A stretch of 64,000 nucleotides of DNA from an uncultured Pseudomonadales bacterium (GCA_958296295.1 OY282460.1:4014291-4078290), one strand, 5' to 3'; shown: positions 51,402-60,571, counted from the stretch's first letter. A program made the numbers and translations. The notes: generated from the sequence alone by a model not told the origin.

Positions 51402-52939
51402 GGGTGTGCGACGTTTTAGTGCGCGGGGGCTGCGAGCGGGTTTGGGGAGTCATCGCGATTCCCAAGTAAGCTGAGGGTATGTACAACCGCAGCGAAGGGA
51501 ATCGCGATGACGGAAGAGATGTTGGCGCAGGACGCGCTGGAGCGCAAGAAGGCGTGGGCTTTTCTGGAGGCGGCGGTGCGGCTGCTGCTGTTGTCGTCGC
51601 CGGAGTTCCGGGAGCTTTGCCGGGGGGTTCTGACCGGCGGGCGGGGGTTCCGGGAGTTCGAGCTGGACCTGCGGGGCGCGCTGCTTGGCGGCGCGGCGGC
51701 GGGGGTTTCGGAGAATCTGTCGGCGCTGGACGCGGAGTCCGGGGCGCCGGCGTGCGGGGCTTGCGGCTCGGCGATGGTCCGGCGCGGCACGCGCTCGACG
51801 GCGCCGCTGTCGCTGCTCGGCCTTCTGACGCTGCGGCGCGGCTACTGGACGTGCGGGTGCTCGAAGGGCGGGCGGCATGTTCTGGACGAGGTGCTGGGGA
51901 TCGCGGGACGGGACGGCGTGCGGGGAACGCCGGCGGCGCTGTGGGCGCTGGCGGAGCTGGCGTCGGAGACGAGCTTCGGGAAGGCGGCGGCGCGCCTGGG
52001 CCGGCTGGCCGGCGTCGTGGCGACGGCGAAGCGGACGGAGCGGGCCGCGAAGCAGGTCGGGGGGGAGATCACGGCGTGGGGCGAGGCGGAGCCGGCGCTG
52101 GGCGAGGCGCCGGCGGAGACGATGTACTGCAGCCCGGACGGCACGGGGGTGCCGGTGGTGCGGCGGGACGCGGGGACGGCGGAGGACGGCCGGCCGTCGA
52201 AGACGCGGGAGGCGAAGGTGGCGGTGTTCCACACGGCGGAGCGGCGCAACGCGAAGACCGGCCTGCCGGAGCGGGACGCGGGTTCGGCGCGGCACACGGC
52301 GGCGATCGACAGCGCGGCGTCGAGGGACGTGGACGCGGAGCCGTCGGCGTTCGCGCGGCGGCTCTGGCGGGCCGCGGAGCGGTTCGGGTTCGCGGCGGCG
52401 AAGCGGCAGGTGGTCGTCGCCGACGGCGCGAAGTGGATCTGGAACGCCGCCGCGGAACTGTTCCCGAACGCCGTTTGCATAGTGGACATCTGGCACGCGA
52501 AGGAGCGGCTCTGGGAAGTGGGGCGCGCGGTTTACGGCGCCGGCACGGAGCTGTGCCGGGCGTGGTCGGAGAAGGTCTGCGCGGCGCTCTCCGAGGGGCG
52601 CGTGGACGATGTGCTGCGGGAACTGCGCCGGCACGCCGGCGACAAGACCGCCGACCAGTGCGCCGGCTATTTCGAGAACAACCGCGGCCGGATGCGCTAC
52701 CCGGCGTACCGGGAGATGGGGCTGCTGATCGGTTCGGGCATGGTGGAGAGCTCCTGCCGCACGCTGGTCGGCGAGCGCTTGAAGTGTTCCGGCATGCGAT
52801 GGAGCCGGGCCGGCGCGAACGACGTCATGGCGTTGCGTTCGTGCGTCCGCGACGAACGGTACGACGACTTCTGGCGCCGTCGGCGCAAACCGCCGCCAAT
52901 GGCCGCCTGACGGCTCGCGCACTAAAACGTCGCACACCC
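51402..52939 (+). mobile_element. ISKra4-family insertion sequence (1,538 bp)
   Basis: Bounded by a perfect 24-bp inverted repeat beginning GGGTGTGCGACGTTTTAG at 51402, with its complement ending at 52939. Identical 9-bp direct repeats AAGCCGATG (51393-51401, 52940-52948) mark the target duplication. The perfect ends and duplication suggest recent insertion. Confidence 0.92.
51507..52910 (+). CDS. ISKra4-family transposase
   Basis: 467 residues from the ATG at 51507. An N-terminal zinc-binding segment (CGACGSAMVRRGTRSTAPLS, then YWTCGCSKGGRH) precedes the catalytic core. The core has MYCSPDGTGVPVV (first aspartate), VVVADGAKWIWNAAAELFPN and IVDIWHAKERLWE (second), and YPAYREMGLLIGSGMVESSC (glutamate). 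LVGERLKCSGMRWS is diagnostic of ISKra4. The reading frame is intact and lies wholly inside the inverted repeats. Its high GC at third positions explains long shadow frames on the opposite strand. Confidence 0.93.
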   Translation: MTEEMLAQDALERKKAWAFLEAAVRLLLLSSPEFRELCRGVLTGGRGFREFELDLRGALLGGAAAGVSENLSALDAESGAPACGACGSAMVRRGTRSTAPLSLLGLLTLRRGYWTCGCSKGGRHVLDEVLGIAGRDGVRGTPAALWALAELASETSFGKAAARLGRLAGVVATAKRTERAAKQVGGEITAWGEAEPALGEAPAETMYCSPDGTGVPVVRRDAGTAEDGRPSKTREAKVAVFHTAERRNAKTGLPERDAGSARHTAAIDSAASRDVDAEPSAFARRLWRAAERFGFAAAKRQVVVADGAKWIWNAAAELFPNAVCIVDIWHAKERLWEVGRAVYGAGTELCRAWSEKVCAALSEGRVDDVLRELRRHAGDKTADQCAGYFENNRGRMRYPAYREMGLLIGSGMVESSCRTLVGERLKCSGMRWSRAGANDVMALRSCVRDERYDDFWRRRRKPPPMAA

Positions 52940-53013
52940 AAGCCGATGCCCCGGCAAGCCGGGTCAACGGCGATCTCGACAACCGCGAGATTGCCGACGC
53001 TTGCGGGGCGGAC

Positions 53014-55518
53014 GTGTTCGACATCCTGAGCAGCGAGGGCGAGAACGAGGTCCCCGTGACGGGGTGGATGAGGCGCGAGTGCGCTCTGTTCAAGAACTAC
53101 AACGCCAAGCGCGGACAGAACGTGGCGATAGGCGCTGTGCTGCGCTCCATCACCAACCCTAAGCGGCAGCGGCTCGACCTGTTGGCCGAGGTCGTGAGGA
53201 CCAAGACGAAGTATCACGACGCCTGCGACACCCACGGAATCGAATCCGACGCCGCGAAAGCCGCCAAAGAGGAACTGAAGGCGGCGAAGAAGCCGCTGCC
53301 GTGCGTGGCCTATCAGGGAGTGTTTGACGGCGAGGGGAAAGCCGACGAGCACTTCGTCTCGGCGAACGGCGTGTACGGACTCGACTACGACTTCGAGATG
53401 GAGATCGACGCGGCCATGTTCCAGGCGCGGGTGTTCGACGCCCCGTTCGTGGGCGCTGCGTGGCTGAGCGGATCGCTCAGGGGGGTTCACGCGCTGGCTC
53501 TTGGTCCCGTGACCACCACCGCGGCGGAGTATCGGGACGCATGGGCTGAGATCGAGGGGAGCTTATTTACACTGACCGGCGAACATGCCGATTCTGCAAG
53601 AAAGAATCGGAACGGCCTGCTATCCCCATCCTATGACAAAGACCTGCTGTGGCGTCGAGCGCCGACCGCGTTCGAGCTTAAATCCGCATCCAACTCGTCG
53701 GACGCTGGCGCGTCATCTGGCTCGTCGGACGCCGGCGCGTCCGTGCTGGAGCGCCAACTCGAACGCATCCCAAACCCCGACCTGCACTACGACGACTGGC
53801 GTCGAGTGGTGTTCGTGGCCCGTGACGAGTTCGGGCAGGCAGGAAGGGCCGCGGCCGAGCGCTGGTCGGCGAGATCGTCGAAGCACACACAGTCGGGGTT
53901 CGACGACCTGTGGAACTCCACTCCGCGCACCGCCGGCGAGACGGTGGGTTGGGGAACGCTCGTGCAGATGGCGGGCGGGTACAACGCGAAGGGCGGTCGT
54001 CCGCGTAGCGAGACACCGAAGGCAGAGGCCCTTCGCAAACGGGCGTACAGGGCGAGCGACAAACTTGACGAAAGGCTGTTGGAGATCGCGCCCGTGGAGG
54101 TCAGGGACGCCGAGCGGGTAGTGGCGTACTGCCCCGACCAGTTGCTACTGGTCAGGTCCAAAGACGGCGAGGAGGCGATGCTCGCCAACGCGAGCGGGTT
54201 CTGGGAGACCTTGGAACATAGACGCACCGACAGAAGCACGGGGGCGCTGGCTAGGGTTGTGGCCCGTGCGCGGAGGAAGGCCATTAAGGCCGGGCGCGAA
54301 CAAGGGCTGGACGCCGACGCCCTCAACCACATCGAGGAGTATTGGAGCGAGGGGAACACGGCGAAAGAGAAGGGCGATCTAGCTCGCCAAGTGGCTCAGA
54401 GAGTCGCCGGCCGGGAAGTTCCCGTGGCTCGGACGCACGAAGAGCAAATGGACAACCGCAGTCACGCTCCGTTGATCCCGCTTGAAGACGTTGATGGCGC
54501 TTGGCACATGAAGCGGCAGTGCGTGATTTCCGCGACCGAGGTGGCTTCGTATCGGATGCGCGAAAGAGGGTGGAACGTGCCCACCCCCGTGGACGAGCCG
54601 ACATCGTATGCGTCCGAAACCGTGGACGCGGAGTTGGCCGGACGCTACAAGGGCTTGTTCGAGCGGACGGCCGCCCTGTTCATCAGACCGGCGAAGGTCG
54701 TGGACGTGTTCATGTGCCAGAAGTCGTCGTTTGGCAAAACGACGTTCTACGACCTGTTGCGCGAAGCGTTCCCCGGCATGATCATCGTCACTGACGCGAG
54801 GAGCGCGTACAACAGAGCCTCGACGCGCTTCACCCCGGTGGCAGCCGCAACGGCGCAGGCGGCGCTGGTGGTGGTCGATGGGTGCGGCCATGTGGAGCAA
54901 GACCTGTCTTCGTCGGTGCTCGACGCTCATACCGACACGCTGGTGACGGTCGAGTTGAAGGGCCAAGACCAGAAAACCGTGCGCCGATCCGCGAACATCG
55001 TGCTCGTCGGACACTCGTGGCCGAGGATCGACGTGGACGCGCAAGGAGCCGACACCCGCCTCCGGTGGGCACTCAAGGTGGACGATGACGCGCCGATCCT
55101 CGAACAGGAACGTCGAGACACCCTCATGTCGCCAGAGGGCATTGCCAGGTTTCGGTGGCGCTTCGTTGAGACGATAGGCCGACTGATCAACGATCCAAAA
55201 GGCCCGCTGGCGGCAACCGAGACCGACGCGAGCAGAAAATGGGTCGAACTCTTGATCCGCGAGCGGGGGTGCCCGATGGTCGCGATGCTTAAGGAGACAT
55301 ACCAACTCGAACGGGGCGGGTTCGTGCTCTCGGCCGAAGTGGAAGAAGTGATCAAGGGCTGTTCCCCTGATGGCAAGGTGCCCGCGGGGAAAGTGATCGG
55401 GGCGATCGTCCGCAAGACATTCGGCCCATCAGTGATTCTCACCCGGAAACAGGGCGGCGATGTCGCAAAACGCGGGCGCGGGTGGTCGGGCTTGGTGCGG
55501 AAGTCCGGGATTTTCTGA
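53014..55518 (+). CDS. Primase-helicase-type replication protein, 5' end interrupted
   Basis: Remaining frame of 834 codons from a GTG at 53014; the true start is 51350, cut off by ISKra4. The N-terminal half resembles BT4734/VirE-N-type primase domains (ANGVYGLDYDFEMEIDAAMF, WLSGSLRGVHALAL). Next comes a PriCT-2-like module (LERIPNPDLHYDDWRRVVFV to WSARSSKHTQSGFDDLWNST). The C-terminal third is helicase-like, with a Walker A reading KSSFGKTTFYDLL and then AALVVVDGCGHVEQD. This architecture serves replication initiation in phages, satellites and small plasmids. It is the largest gene of the mobile region and leads toward the Toprim operon. Confidence 0.75.
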   Translation: MFDILSSEGENEVPVTGWMRRECALFKNYNAKRGQNVAIGAVLRSITNPKRQRLDLLAEVVRTKTKYHDACDTHGIESDAAKAAKEELKAAKKPLPCVAYQGVFDGEGKADEHFVSANGVYGLDYDFEMEIDAAMFQARVFDAPFVGAAWLSGSLRGVHALALGPVTTTAAEYRDAWAEIEGSLFTLTGEHADSARKNRNGLLSPSYDKDLLWRRAPTAFELKSASNSSDAGASSGSSDAGASVLERQLERIPNPDLHYDDWRRVVFVARDEFGQAGRAAAERWSARSSKHTQSGFDDLWNSTPRTAGETVGWGTLVQMAGGYNAKGGRPRSETPKAEALRKRAYRASDKLDERLLEIAPVEVRDAERVVAYCPDQLLLVRSKDGEEAMLANASGFWETLEHRRTDRSTGALARVVARARRKAIKAGREQGLDADALNHIEEYWSEGNTAKEKGDLARQVAQRVAGREVPVARTHEEQMDNRSHAPLIPLEDVDGAWHMKRQCVISATEVASYRMRERGWNVPTPVDEPTSYASETVDAELAGRYKGLFERTAALFIRPAKVVDVFMCQKSSFGKTTFYDLLREAFPGMIIVTDARSAYNRASTRFTPVAAATAQAALVVVDGCGHVEQDLSSSVLDAHTDTLVTVELKGQDQKTVRRSANIVLVGHSWPRIDVDAQGADTRLRWALKVDDDAPILEQERRDTLMSPEGIARFRWRFVETIGRLINDPKGPLAATETDASRKWVELLIRERGCPMVAMLKETYQLERGGFVLSAEVEEVIKGCSPDGKVPAGKVIGAIVRKTFGPSVILTRKQGGDVAKRGRGWSGLVRKSGIF

Positions 55519-55530
55519 AGGCCCCGTTAG

Positions 55531-55716
55531 GGGTTTGTCCAAAAGCACATGTGGGGGAGCGAATGCCGGCTTTGCCGGGTTTGGTGGTTTCTAGAGAGGA
55601 GATCGGACATTTTTTCTCGCGCACTGTTTGTGACAAACCCCTCGATCAAGGACGAAAAACCGGCAAATCCAGCAAAGCCGGCATTCGCTCCCCCACATGT
55701 GCTTTTGGACAAACCC
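55531..55716. repeat. Perfect 45-bp inverted repeat with 96-bp spacer
   Basis: Bases 55531-55575 (starting GGGTTTGTCCAAAAGCACAT) are the exact reverse complement of 55672-55716. Imperfect pairing continues inward for about 15 more bases. The spacer contains a GTTTGTGACAAAC palindrome. The structure begins 13 bp after the primase-helicase stop. The rest of the gap to 55893 shows no gene. A replication origin, large terminator or MITE are candidates; no target duplication is seen. Confidence 0.9.
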
Positions 55717-55893
55717 AGACGAAAACGACAATCGCAAGGATGTGGGGATGGAAGGGGCTGGCTCGGATCGACGGGATGTTCTGAGTTCGCCAACGCCTCC
55801 CGGGCCACCAAGGACACCAACCGCCTCCCCCACACACACGCAGTGACAAACCTCCATTCACCCACAGCCCAACCACCCTAGGAGACAGACAGC

Positions 55894-56178
55894 ATGAAAG
55901 CGACCCGCCAACCTGTCACCGTCGTCTTCGACGACAACCGCAACCCGCGCCAACAGGGGATGATCCGCCGCTATCACAGCAAGGTGATCATCGAGGTCAC
56001 GTCTGACCGCGACGAGCCGTTTCACGGACGGCCTCACAGCTACAGTTACAACACGTCGCCGGACGACGAGGTGCCGATCACGACCATCTACTCGTTCAAG
56101 CAGACGTTCATCCACAACCGCTGGTGTTGCCGGATGACGGTCGATGCCCCGGAGCGTCGCGATGGGGAACGGGCATGA
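55894..56178 (+). CDS. Small uncharacterised protein, first gene of Toprim operon
   Basis: 94 residues with AGGAGA eight bases before the ATG. The sequence (MKATRQPVTVVFDDNRNPRQ to RMTVDAPERRDGERA) looks like a compact beta-rich fold with many charged residues. No family is recognised and there is no signal or membrane segment. Its stop overlaps the start of the Toprim gene (ATGA), and that gene overlaps the next, so the three are translationally coupled. It probably acts with the Toprim protein in DNA processing of the element. Confidence 0.65.
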   Translation: MKATRQPVTVVFDDNRNPRQQGMIRRYHSKVIIEVTSDRDEPFHGRPHSYSYNTSPDDEVPITTIYSFKQTFIHNRWCCRMTVDAPERRDGERA

Positions 56179-57071
56179 TGGCAAGGCGGACAAAGGCCCA
56201 GATCGCGCAGCTTGAAGCGCAGATCGCGGACGTTCTAAAAGAGGATCATCCGCAGTCCGTAAGGCACATCTTCTACCGGATGACCGATCCCAGGTTGCCC
56301 GAACCCGTCGAGAAGACCGAGCACGGCTACAAGCAACTCCAGTTCAGGGTAACCGAGATGAGACGCGCCAAGACGCTCCCTTACGGGTGGATCGCGGATG
56401 CGACGAGGAGCGGCCTTCACGTTTACACCTTCGACGAACCCGGCGATCTCATCTACACCTACGCCGCCCGATACCGCGACAACGTGTGGCGTGAGTCGAA
56501 CGAGCATGTCGAGGTCTGGTGCGAGTCGAGGTCGATCGCTGGCGTCATCAAGGACGTGTGCAGGCAGTACGCCGTGACGCTGTATCCATCCGGTGGGTTC
56601 AGTTCGATGACACTGGCGTTCGAGGCTGCGGGCGCGATCAACGCAAGCGGCAAGAGTTCCGCCGCGATCATCTATGTCGGCGACTACGATCCCGCCGGCG
56701 TATTGATCGACCAGTCCATTGAGCACGAGTTGCGGACGCACCTCCCCGGCTTCCCGTTGACCATGAACCGCATCGCGGTGAACGAGCTTCAGATCGCCGA
56801 GATGGACTTGCCAACCAAGCCCCGCAAACAGACGGACAGGCGCAGGTTGGACATCAAGGAGACGGTCGAGGCGGAGGCGATCCCCGCGGGGACGATGCGC
56901 CAGATGGTCGCCGACGCCGTGCAACGGCACCTTCCCTCAGACGTCGATCTGGACACCATCGCCAAGCGCGACAAGGCTGTGGTCGGACAGTTGGCAAGGC
57001 TGGGCGTGCTCGTCGATATGAAAGGCATGGCGGAGTCCCTCACGGCGATCGCCGATTTGGAGAACAAGTGA
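56175..57071 (+). CDS. Spo11/Top6A-like Toprim protein
   Basis: 298 residues starting MMARRTKAQIAQLEAQIADV. The N-terminal winged-helix part contains SVRHIFYRMTD, whose tyrosine lies where the DNA-cleaving tyrosine of Spo11/topoisomerase VI A sits, then EKTEHGYKQLQFRVTEMRRA and PYGWIADATR. The Toprim core follows: VEVWCESRSIAGVIKDVC (glutamate) and IIYVGDYDPAGVLIDQSIE (paired aspartates). No Top6B-like ATPase gene is adjacent. The family is remembered from phages and mobile elements, where its function is unsettled; nicking or cleaving element DNA is plausible. Confidence 0.75.
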   Translation: MMARRTKAQIAQLEAQIADVLKEDHPQSVRHIFYRMTDPRLPEPVEKTEHGYKQLQFRVTEMRRAKTLPYGWIADATRSGLHVYTFDEPGDLIYTYAARYRDNVWRESNEHVEVWCESRSIAGVIKDVCRQYAVTLYPSGGFSSMTLAFEAAGAINASGKSSAAIIYVGDYDPAGVLIDQSIEHELRTHLPGFPLTMNRIAVNELQIAEMDLPTKPRKQTDRRRLDIKETVEAEAIPAGTMRQMVADAVQRHLPSDVDLDTIAKRDKAVVGQLARLGVLVDMKGMAESLTAIADLENK

Positions 57072-57547
57072 TGATCACGCCAACCACACGCACGGACGGA
57101 ACGCCGACCAACGCAGCGCGACTCATTGAAGTCGAGCGCGGACTGGCCACCTTGACCGAGGATGCCGGCAGCAGGTTGTCCGCCATCGAAGACGAGTTGG
57201 CAGAACGTGAGTTGGAGCCGTCCGGACCGCTCACCGAGCAGCAAATCCACGAGCGGATGTTGCGGAACGGCGCGACCGAGGAGATGGCGGCCAAGAACGC
57301 AGCGGCCATCTTCGACAACCTCGAAGGCCGCGACGGGCCAGGTTCCGTTCCGCCGGAGTCAACCGCCACCACCTGCTGGTGGCAACTGAGCGAAGCGAAG
57401 GCGCAGTCCGCCTCCGGGCGGGGGATTCAAGGGGGCGCAGCGCCCCTTGACACAACACCCGAAGGGCGCCAATTCAGCGCAGCGGCGCCGCGAAGCGGGG
57501 GAATTGGGATGGCGTTCCCCATATCCGGGCGTTCCGCATCCCGGTGA
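57071..57547 (+). CDS. Uncharacterised protein, third gene of Toprim operon
   Basis: 158 residues from the ATG at 57071, overlapping the Toprim stop by one base; a GTG at 57068 is an alternative. The first 100 residues (ITPTTRTDGTPTNAARLIEV, ERGLATLTEDAGSRLSAIED and ELEPSGPLTEQQIHERMLRN) look helical and charged, like small plasmid or phage accessory proteins. From about residue 103 the sequence lies inside the 0.76-kb direct repeat (QLSEAKAQSASGRGIQGGAA onward), so the natural C-terminus may have been replaced when the repeat arose. No family recognised. Confidence 0.55.
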   Translation: MITPTTRTDGTPTNAARLIEVERGLATLTEDAGSRLSAIEDELAERELEPSGPLTEQQIHERMLRNGATEEMAAKNAAAIFDNLEGRDGPGSVPPESTATTCWWQLSEAKAQSASGRGIQGGAAPLDTTPEGRQFSAAAPRSGGIGMAFPISGRSASR

Positions 57548-58140
57548 CAGAGTGAGGTCATGCCACACGCCATCGGACTACGCCGCGGTCTCATCGAGGG
57601 CGCGAACATCCCTCCCCGGAGAGCACACATCCGGGGCGAGACGAGGAGCCTTGCCACACAACTCGCCAACCCCGAAGCGCCTCAACCCGACGTGGCGCTG
57701 CTCGTTCCGACCATCGACCCGCAGCTACTCCGCGCCTTGGAGATCAGACGACGCCAGTACCTCCGGGGGAAGCGCGGAACGAAGCCGAAGCCGCTAGCCG
57801 AGTTCGTGCTGTGGGGACCGCCGAGACACGCCGCGAAGGACGCCTGGACGCGAGAGAAGTCCGAAGCGTGGGCGGTGGAATCCGTGGCGTGGGTGCGCCG
57901 ACACTTCCCCGACAGCCCGATAACCGAGGCCGCGCTCCACATGGACGAAGGCTCTCCGCACGTCCACGTCGCCCTGTTTCCCGCCTACAAGGACAAGGCG
58001 GGCGAGACGGCCTACGGATGGAAGCGGGCCGAAAGAGCCGCCACAGACCGTCTGAGGGGCGCTGAGCCGCTCCTGAACGCCGGCCGGCAACACGTCCGCG
58101 GCAGGAAGCGGGCCGGCAACGCCATGCAGGCGCTCCTCGA
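57378..58140 (+). repeat. Large direct repeat, copy 1 (relaxase 5' region)
   Basis: Closely matches 60366-61152: both start GGTGGCAACTGAGCGAAGCG and end GCGCTCCTCGA, with small indels in the leader and few substitutions in the coding part. It covers the relaxase leader and about 193 codons. Divergence is abrupt at the right end, inside the relaxase frame. Confidence 0.88.
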
Positions 58141-58249
58141 CTTCGCTGGTGCTCACCGCCCTATCCCCGGGAGAGGGAAAAGACCCAGAACCAGTGGCGC
58201 GGCGCGGTTCGGCGCGGCGATTTCTTCGAGGCGGTCGCCCACGACGTAA
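57560..58249 (+). pseudogene. MOBV-type relaxase, truncated copy
   Basis: The first 193 codons match the full-length relaxase at 60572-61873 almost residue for residue (MPHAIGLRRGLIEGANIPPR). They include the HUH nuclease motif HMDEGSPHVHVALFP near residue 130. After NAMQALLD the sequence switches to FAGAHRPIPGRGKRPRTSGA and stops at 58249, so the C-terminal helical part is lost. The catalytic motif is intact, so partial nicking activity cannot be excluded, but a chimeric tail makes normal function unlikely. Confidence 0.85.
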
Positions 58250-58280
58250 CCCACGACGTAACAGCATTAGGAGAACCAAC

Positions 58281-58991
58281 GTGACCGACGTGTCCTTCCT
58301 CGCCCGCACGGCGAGACGCGAATACGACGAACTGCTAGCGCTAGGACGGCGTACCGTGGCGCAGGCGTGGCAACTCGGCCACACGCTCACGGCGCTCAAA
58401 GCCGCGTGCCAACACGGCCAGTGGCTGCCGACGCTGGATGCCTACGGCATCCCGGAACGGACGGCGCAGCGTCTGATTGCGCTGAGAGCGCGGTACGACG
58501 AATCCGACAAGTTGACGGATTTCGGCTCCGTCGCGGAGGCTTTGCGTCCGCCCGCCTTGGCCGAACCGGACGATGAATCACCGTTGCAATCGGAACACGA
58601 ACCGACGCTGGCGGCGCAGGTGCTGCTGTGGCACATCCATGATGCCGTTCGGCACATAAACGCCGTAGGACGCGACGATTCGAGGGCAACATGCGATCGC
58701 TTCAAGCATCTCTCTCCAGACGATGCCGAGTCGAACGCCGTCGCCGTTGATCTGAGTATCGTGGCAAGCAATCTGCTGAGAAAGATGCACGCCGCGCACG
58801 GCTTGGACGCCACCGTTAGGCATCAAGTCATTGCGGGCGAGATCGCCAAAGCCGAAGGCCGCGTGAACATGATAATCGAAGGATTCGAGGCCATCGAAAC
58901 CGACCACACCTCCTACGGCACACGCGTATACGAAACGCCGCCGCGGGAGTGGTGCGACCTGTATCGCCGGTCGGCGTTCCTGCCGGCATGA
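58281..58991 (+). CDS. DUF3102-like element-borne protein
   Basis: 236 residues from a GTG at 58281 with AGGAG eight bases upstream. The N-terminal block (AWQLGHTLTALKAACQHGQW, then YGIPERTAQRLIALRARYDE) matches the DUF3102 pattern seen in plasmid and phage proteins, a helical region sometimes linked to partition or DNA binding. The C-terminal half (HDAVRHINAVGRDDSRATCD onward) is not recognised. It lies just past the truncated relaxase, on the same strand. Confidence 0.65.
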   Translation: MTDVSFLARTARREYDELLALGRRTVAQAWQLGHTLTALKAACQHGQWLPTLDAYGIPERTAQRLIALRARYDESDKLTDFGSVAEALRPPALAEPDDESPLQSEHEPTLAAQVLLWHIHDAVRHINAVGRDDSRATCDRFKHLSPDDAESNAVAVDLSIVASNLLRKMHAAHGLDATVRHQVIAGEIAKAEGRVNMIIEGFEAIETDHTSYGTRVYETPPREWCDLYRRSAFLPA

Positions 58992-59150
58992 CCCACCGAA
59001 CGTGCTTACCGTCAATGTGAACGTGATGAACACTTTGGCGGCAACGAGCATGTATCGCTGCGGACGACCTCGGACTACAAGGTATTTCGTAAAATGTGAC
59101 AAGGTGTCCTATTTTTTGAGCGTAAATCAGGCGAAATCCGACCCTGTTCG

Positions 59151-59470
59151 TCACCTGATTTCAAGATGGCACTCGATGGCCACCGCGAGCGCGTCTCCAG
59201 CGACCGAAACAACACGCCTTCGATGGCCGGAATGTTCGCAAAAAGCGAACAATTTGAACGTCTGTCGACATCTCCACCGCCGCGCGGCACAAACCCTCCA
59301 CGCAATCCATCGAATGCGTCGTCGCCACCACACTTCGATTGTTCTCGGACATCGTTCTCAGCGGCGCCAGCCAGCACCCGGCCCATCAAACGAGTGATGG
59401 ATGTCCGAGCCTGCGCTCTCCATGAACACGACGCCATCGGAGCAACCCGCCGTCGCCAGCATCGTGCCGA
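59151..59470 (-). pseudogene. AAA-family ATPase C-terminal remnant
   Basis: One minus-strand frame reads NNRSVVATTHSMDCVEGLCR, matching the ATTHS-D-C block of OLD/RecF-like AAA ATPases near the Walker B region. A neighbouring frame gives RRRVVSVAGDALAVAIECHL, matching the family C-terminus. A third frame upstream has SDIHHSF where relatives have a GLHHS motif. The pieces are split by frameshifts and the Walker A half is missing. Sequence from 58992 to 59150 shows nothing recognisable. Confidence 0.4.
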
Positions 59471-59736
59471 ACATCCTCGCGCGCGCCCCGGCCGAAATTC
59501 GCGAACGCGCACGCAAACGCAGAAGGCATAACCGACAATCCCCGTCTCGTTCCCCGTGCAATCCCGGTGCGATCCCGTGCGCGTTCCTGTGGCGACGGGG
59601 TTGCGTTGAGCGACGGGTGGGGATCGGCGCGACGTCCGTAGGCGACGAACGCGCACGTACTGAACATCCTCTGCCGATCTGGACGCGGAAGCGCGAAACC
59701 CCACGCAAGGCGAAGCGGAGCGCGCTTGTCGGAGAA

Positions 59737-60198
59737 CTACCTGTCGCGGGATGGACGATGCCGAACGTGCTGCTCGGAAATTCGTTCTTCAGCCGTCTTC
59801 AAGCTGGCTTCCAGCTTCCAGACCTGCTCCCCCGTGCCCTTGTGCGCGGTGTCGACGGCGTTCAGCCAGACCCGTTGCCGGAACGGATCGGCGGAGAAGG
59901 TTCGCGCGAATTCGCGGCACCGCTTGGCGAGATCAGCGCGGACCCGCAGTTCACGCGTCCTCGCGCCGGCACGACGCCATAGGACTTCCAAGGCCAAGTT
60001 GTACGCACCTATCACGATGAGTTCGTCGGCTGAAGCAGTCAACGAACAGCCGGCAGACAGCGCCGCTTTTCTGATTGCGCCGCGCAATGTGATCTCGATG
60101 TTGGCCCCGTCCATGGACGAGGGGAAGTCGTATTCGCCTCTCTTCGCGTTGTCGCGCACGACTGCCAACGCTTGCTCTATCAATTCACATTCTGTCAC
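59737..60198 (-). CDS. Uncharacterised protein
   Basis: 153 residues from a GTG at 60198 with AGGAG seven bases upstream; an ATG about nine codons earlier lacks a ribosome-binding site. The sequence (TECELIEQALAVVRDNAKRG, then LTASADELIVIGAYNLALEV and RVRADLAKRCREFARTFSAD) looks helical and soluble. No family recognised, no signal peptide. It lies on the opposite strand to the relaxase genes, between the two copies of the large repeat. Confidence 0.5.
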   Translation of the reverse strand: MTECELIEQALAVVRDNAKRGEYDFPSSMDGANIEITLRGAIRKAALSAGCSLTASADELIVIGAYNLALEVLWRRAGARTRELRVRADLAKRCREFARTFSADPFRQRVWLNAVDTAHKGTGEQVWKLEASLKTAEERISEQHVRHRPSRDR

Positions 60199-60571
60199 CA
60201 GCACTCTCCTTTGAGCAACTTTCATGAGAAGATAACAGCACGTCACGCAATTGTCGCCGTTGCATCCTCGCCCACTTGAAAAACTTGAAAACAATCAAGT
60301 TGGCGAGCCACCATACCGCCTGTCCGATGGGTGCGCTTGGTCTCGGCAACGTGTCACCACGCCGCGGTGGCAACTGAGCGAAGCGAAGGCGCAGAGAGCG
60401 CTAGCGAGCGGAGCGCAGGGGATTCAAGGGGGCGCAGCACCCCTTGGCGCAACACCCCTTCGGGGTGCTAAATAAGCCGTTAGGCGTCCAACTTGTTGGT
60501 ATTTAGGGATTGCGTTCCCCATATCCGTTCCCATATCCGGGCGTTCCGCATCCCGGTGACAGAGTGAGGTC
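60199..60571 (+). other. Relaxase leader region, candidate oriT
   Basis: No gene. The region from 60366 matches the leader of the truncated relaxase. It contains a CACCCC-TTC-GGGGTG hairpin at about 60453-60467, a duplicated CCCATATCCG and a GC-rich stretch before the start codon. MOBV relaxases usually nick just upstream of their own gene, so an oriT here is likely, but no known nic sequence was recognised. Confidence 0.35.

Noticed and set aside
51479..53093. Long frames of more than 500 codons on both strands over the ISKra4 transposase
   Set aside because: Only the 51507-52910 frame shows transposase motifs; the others are GC-rich shadows that run past the IS ends.
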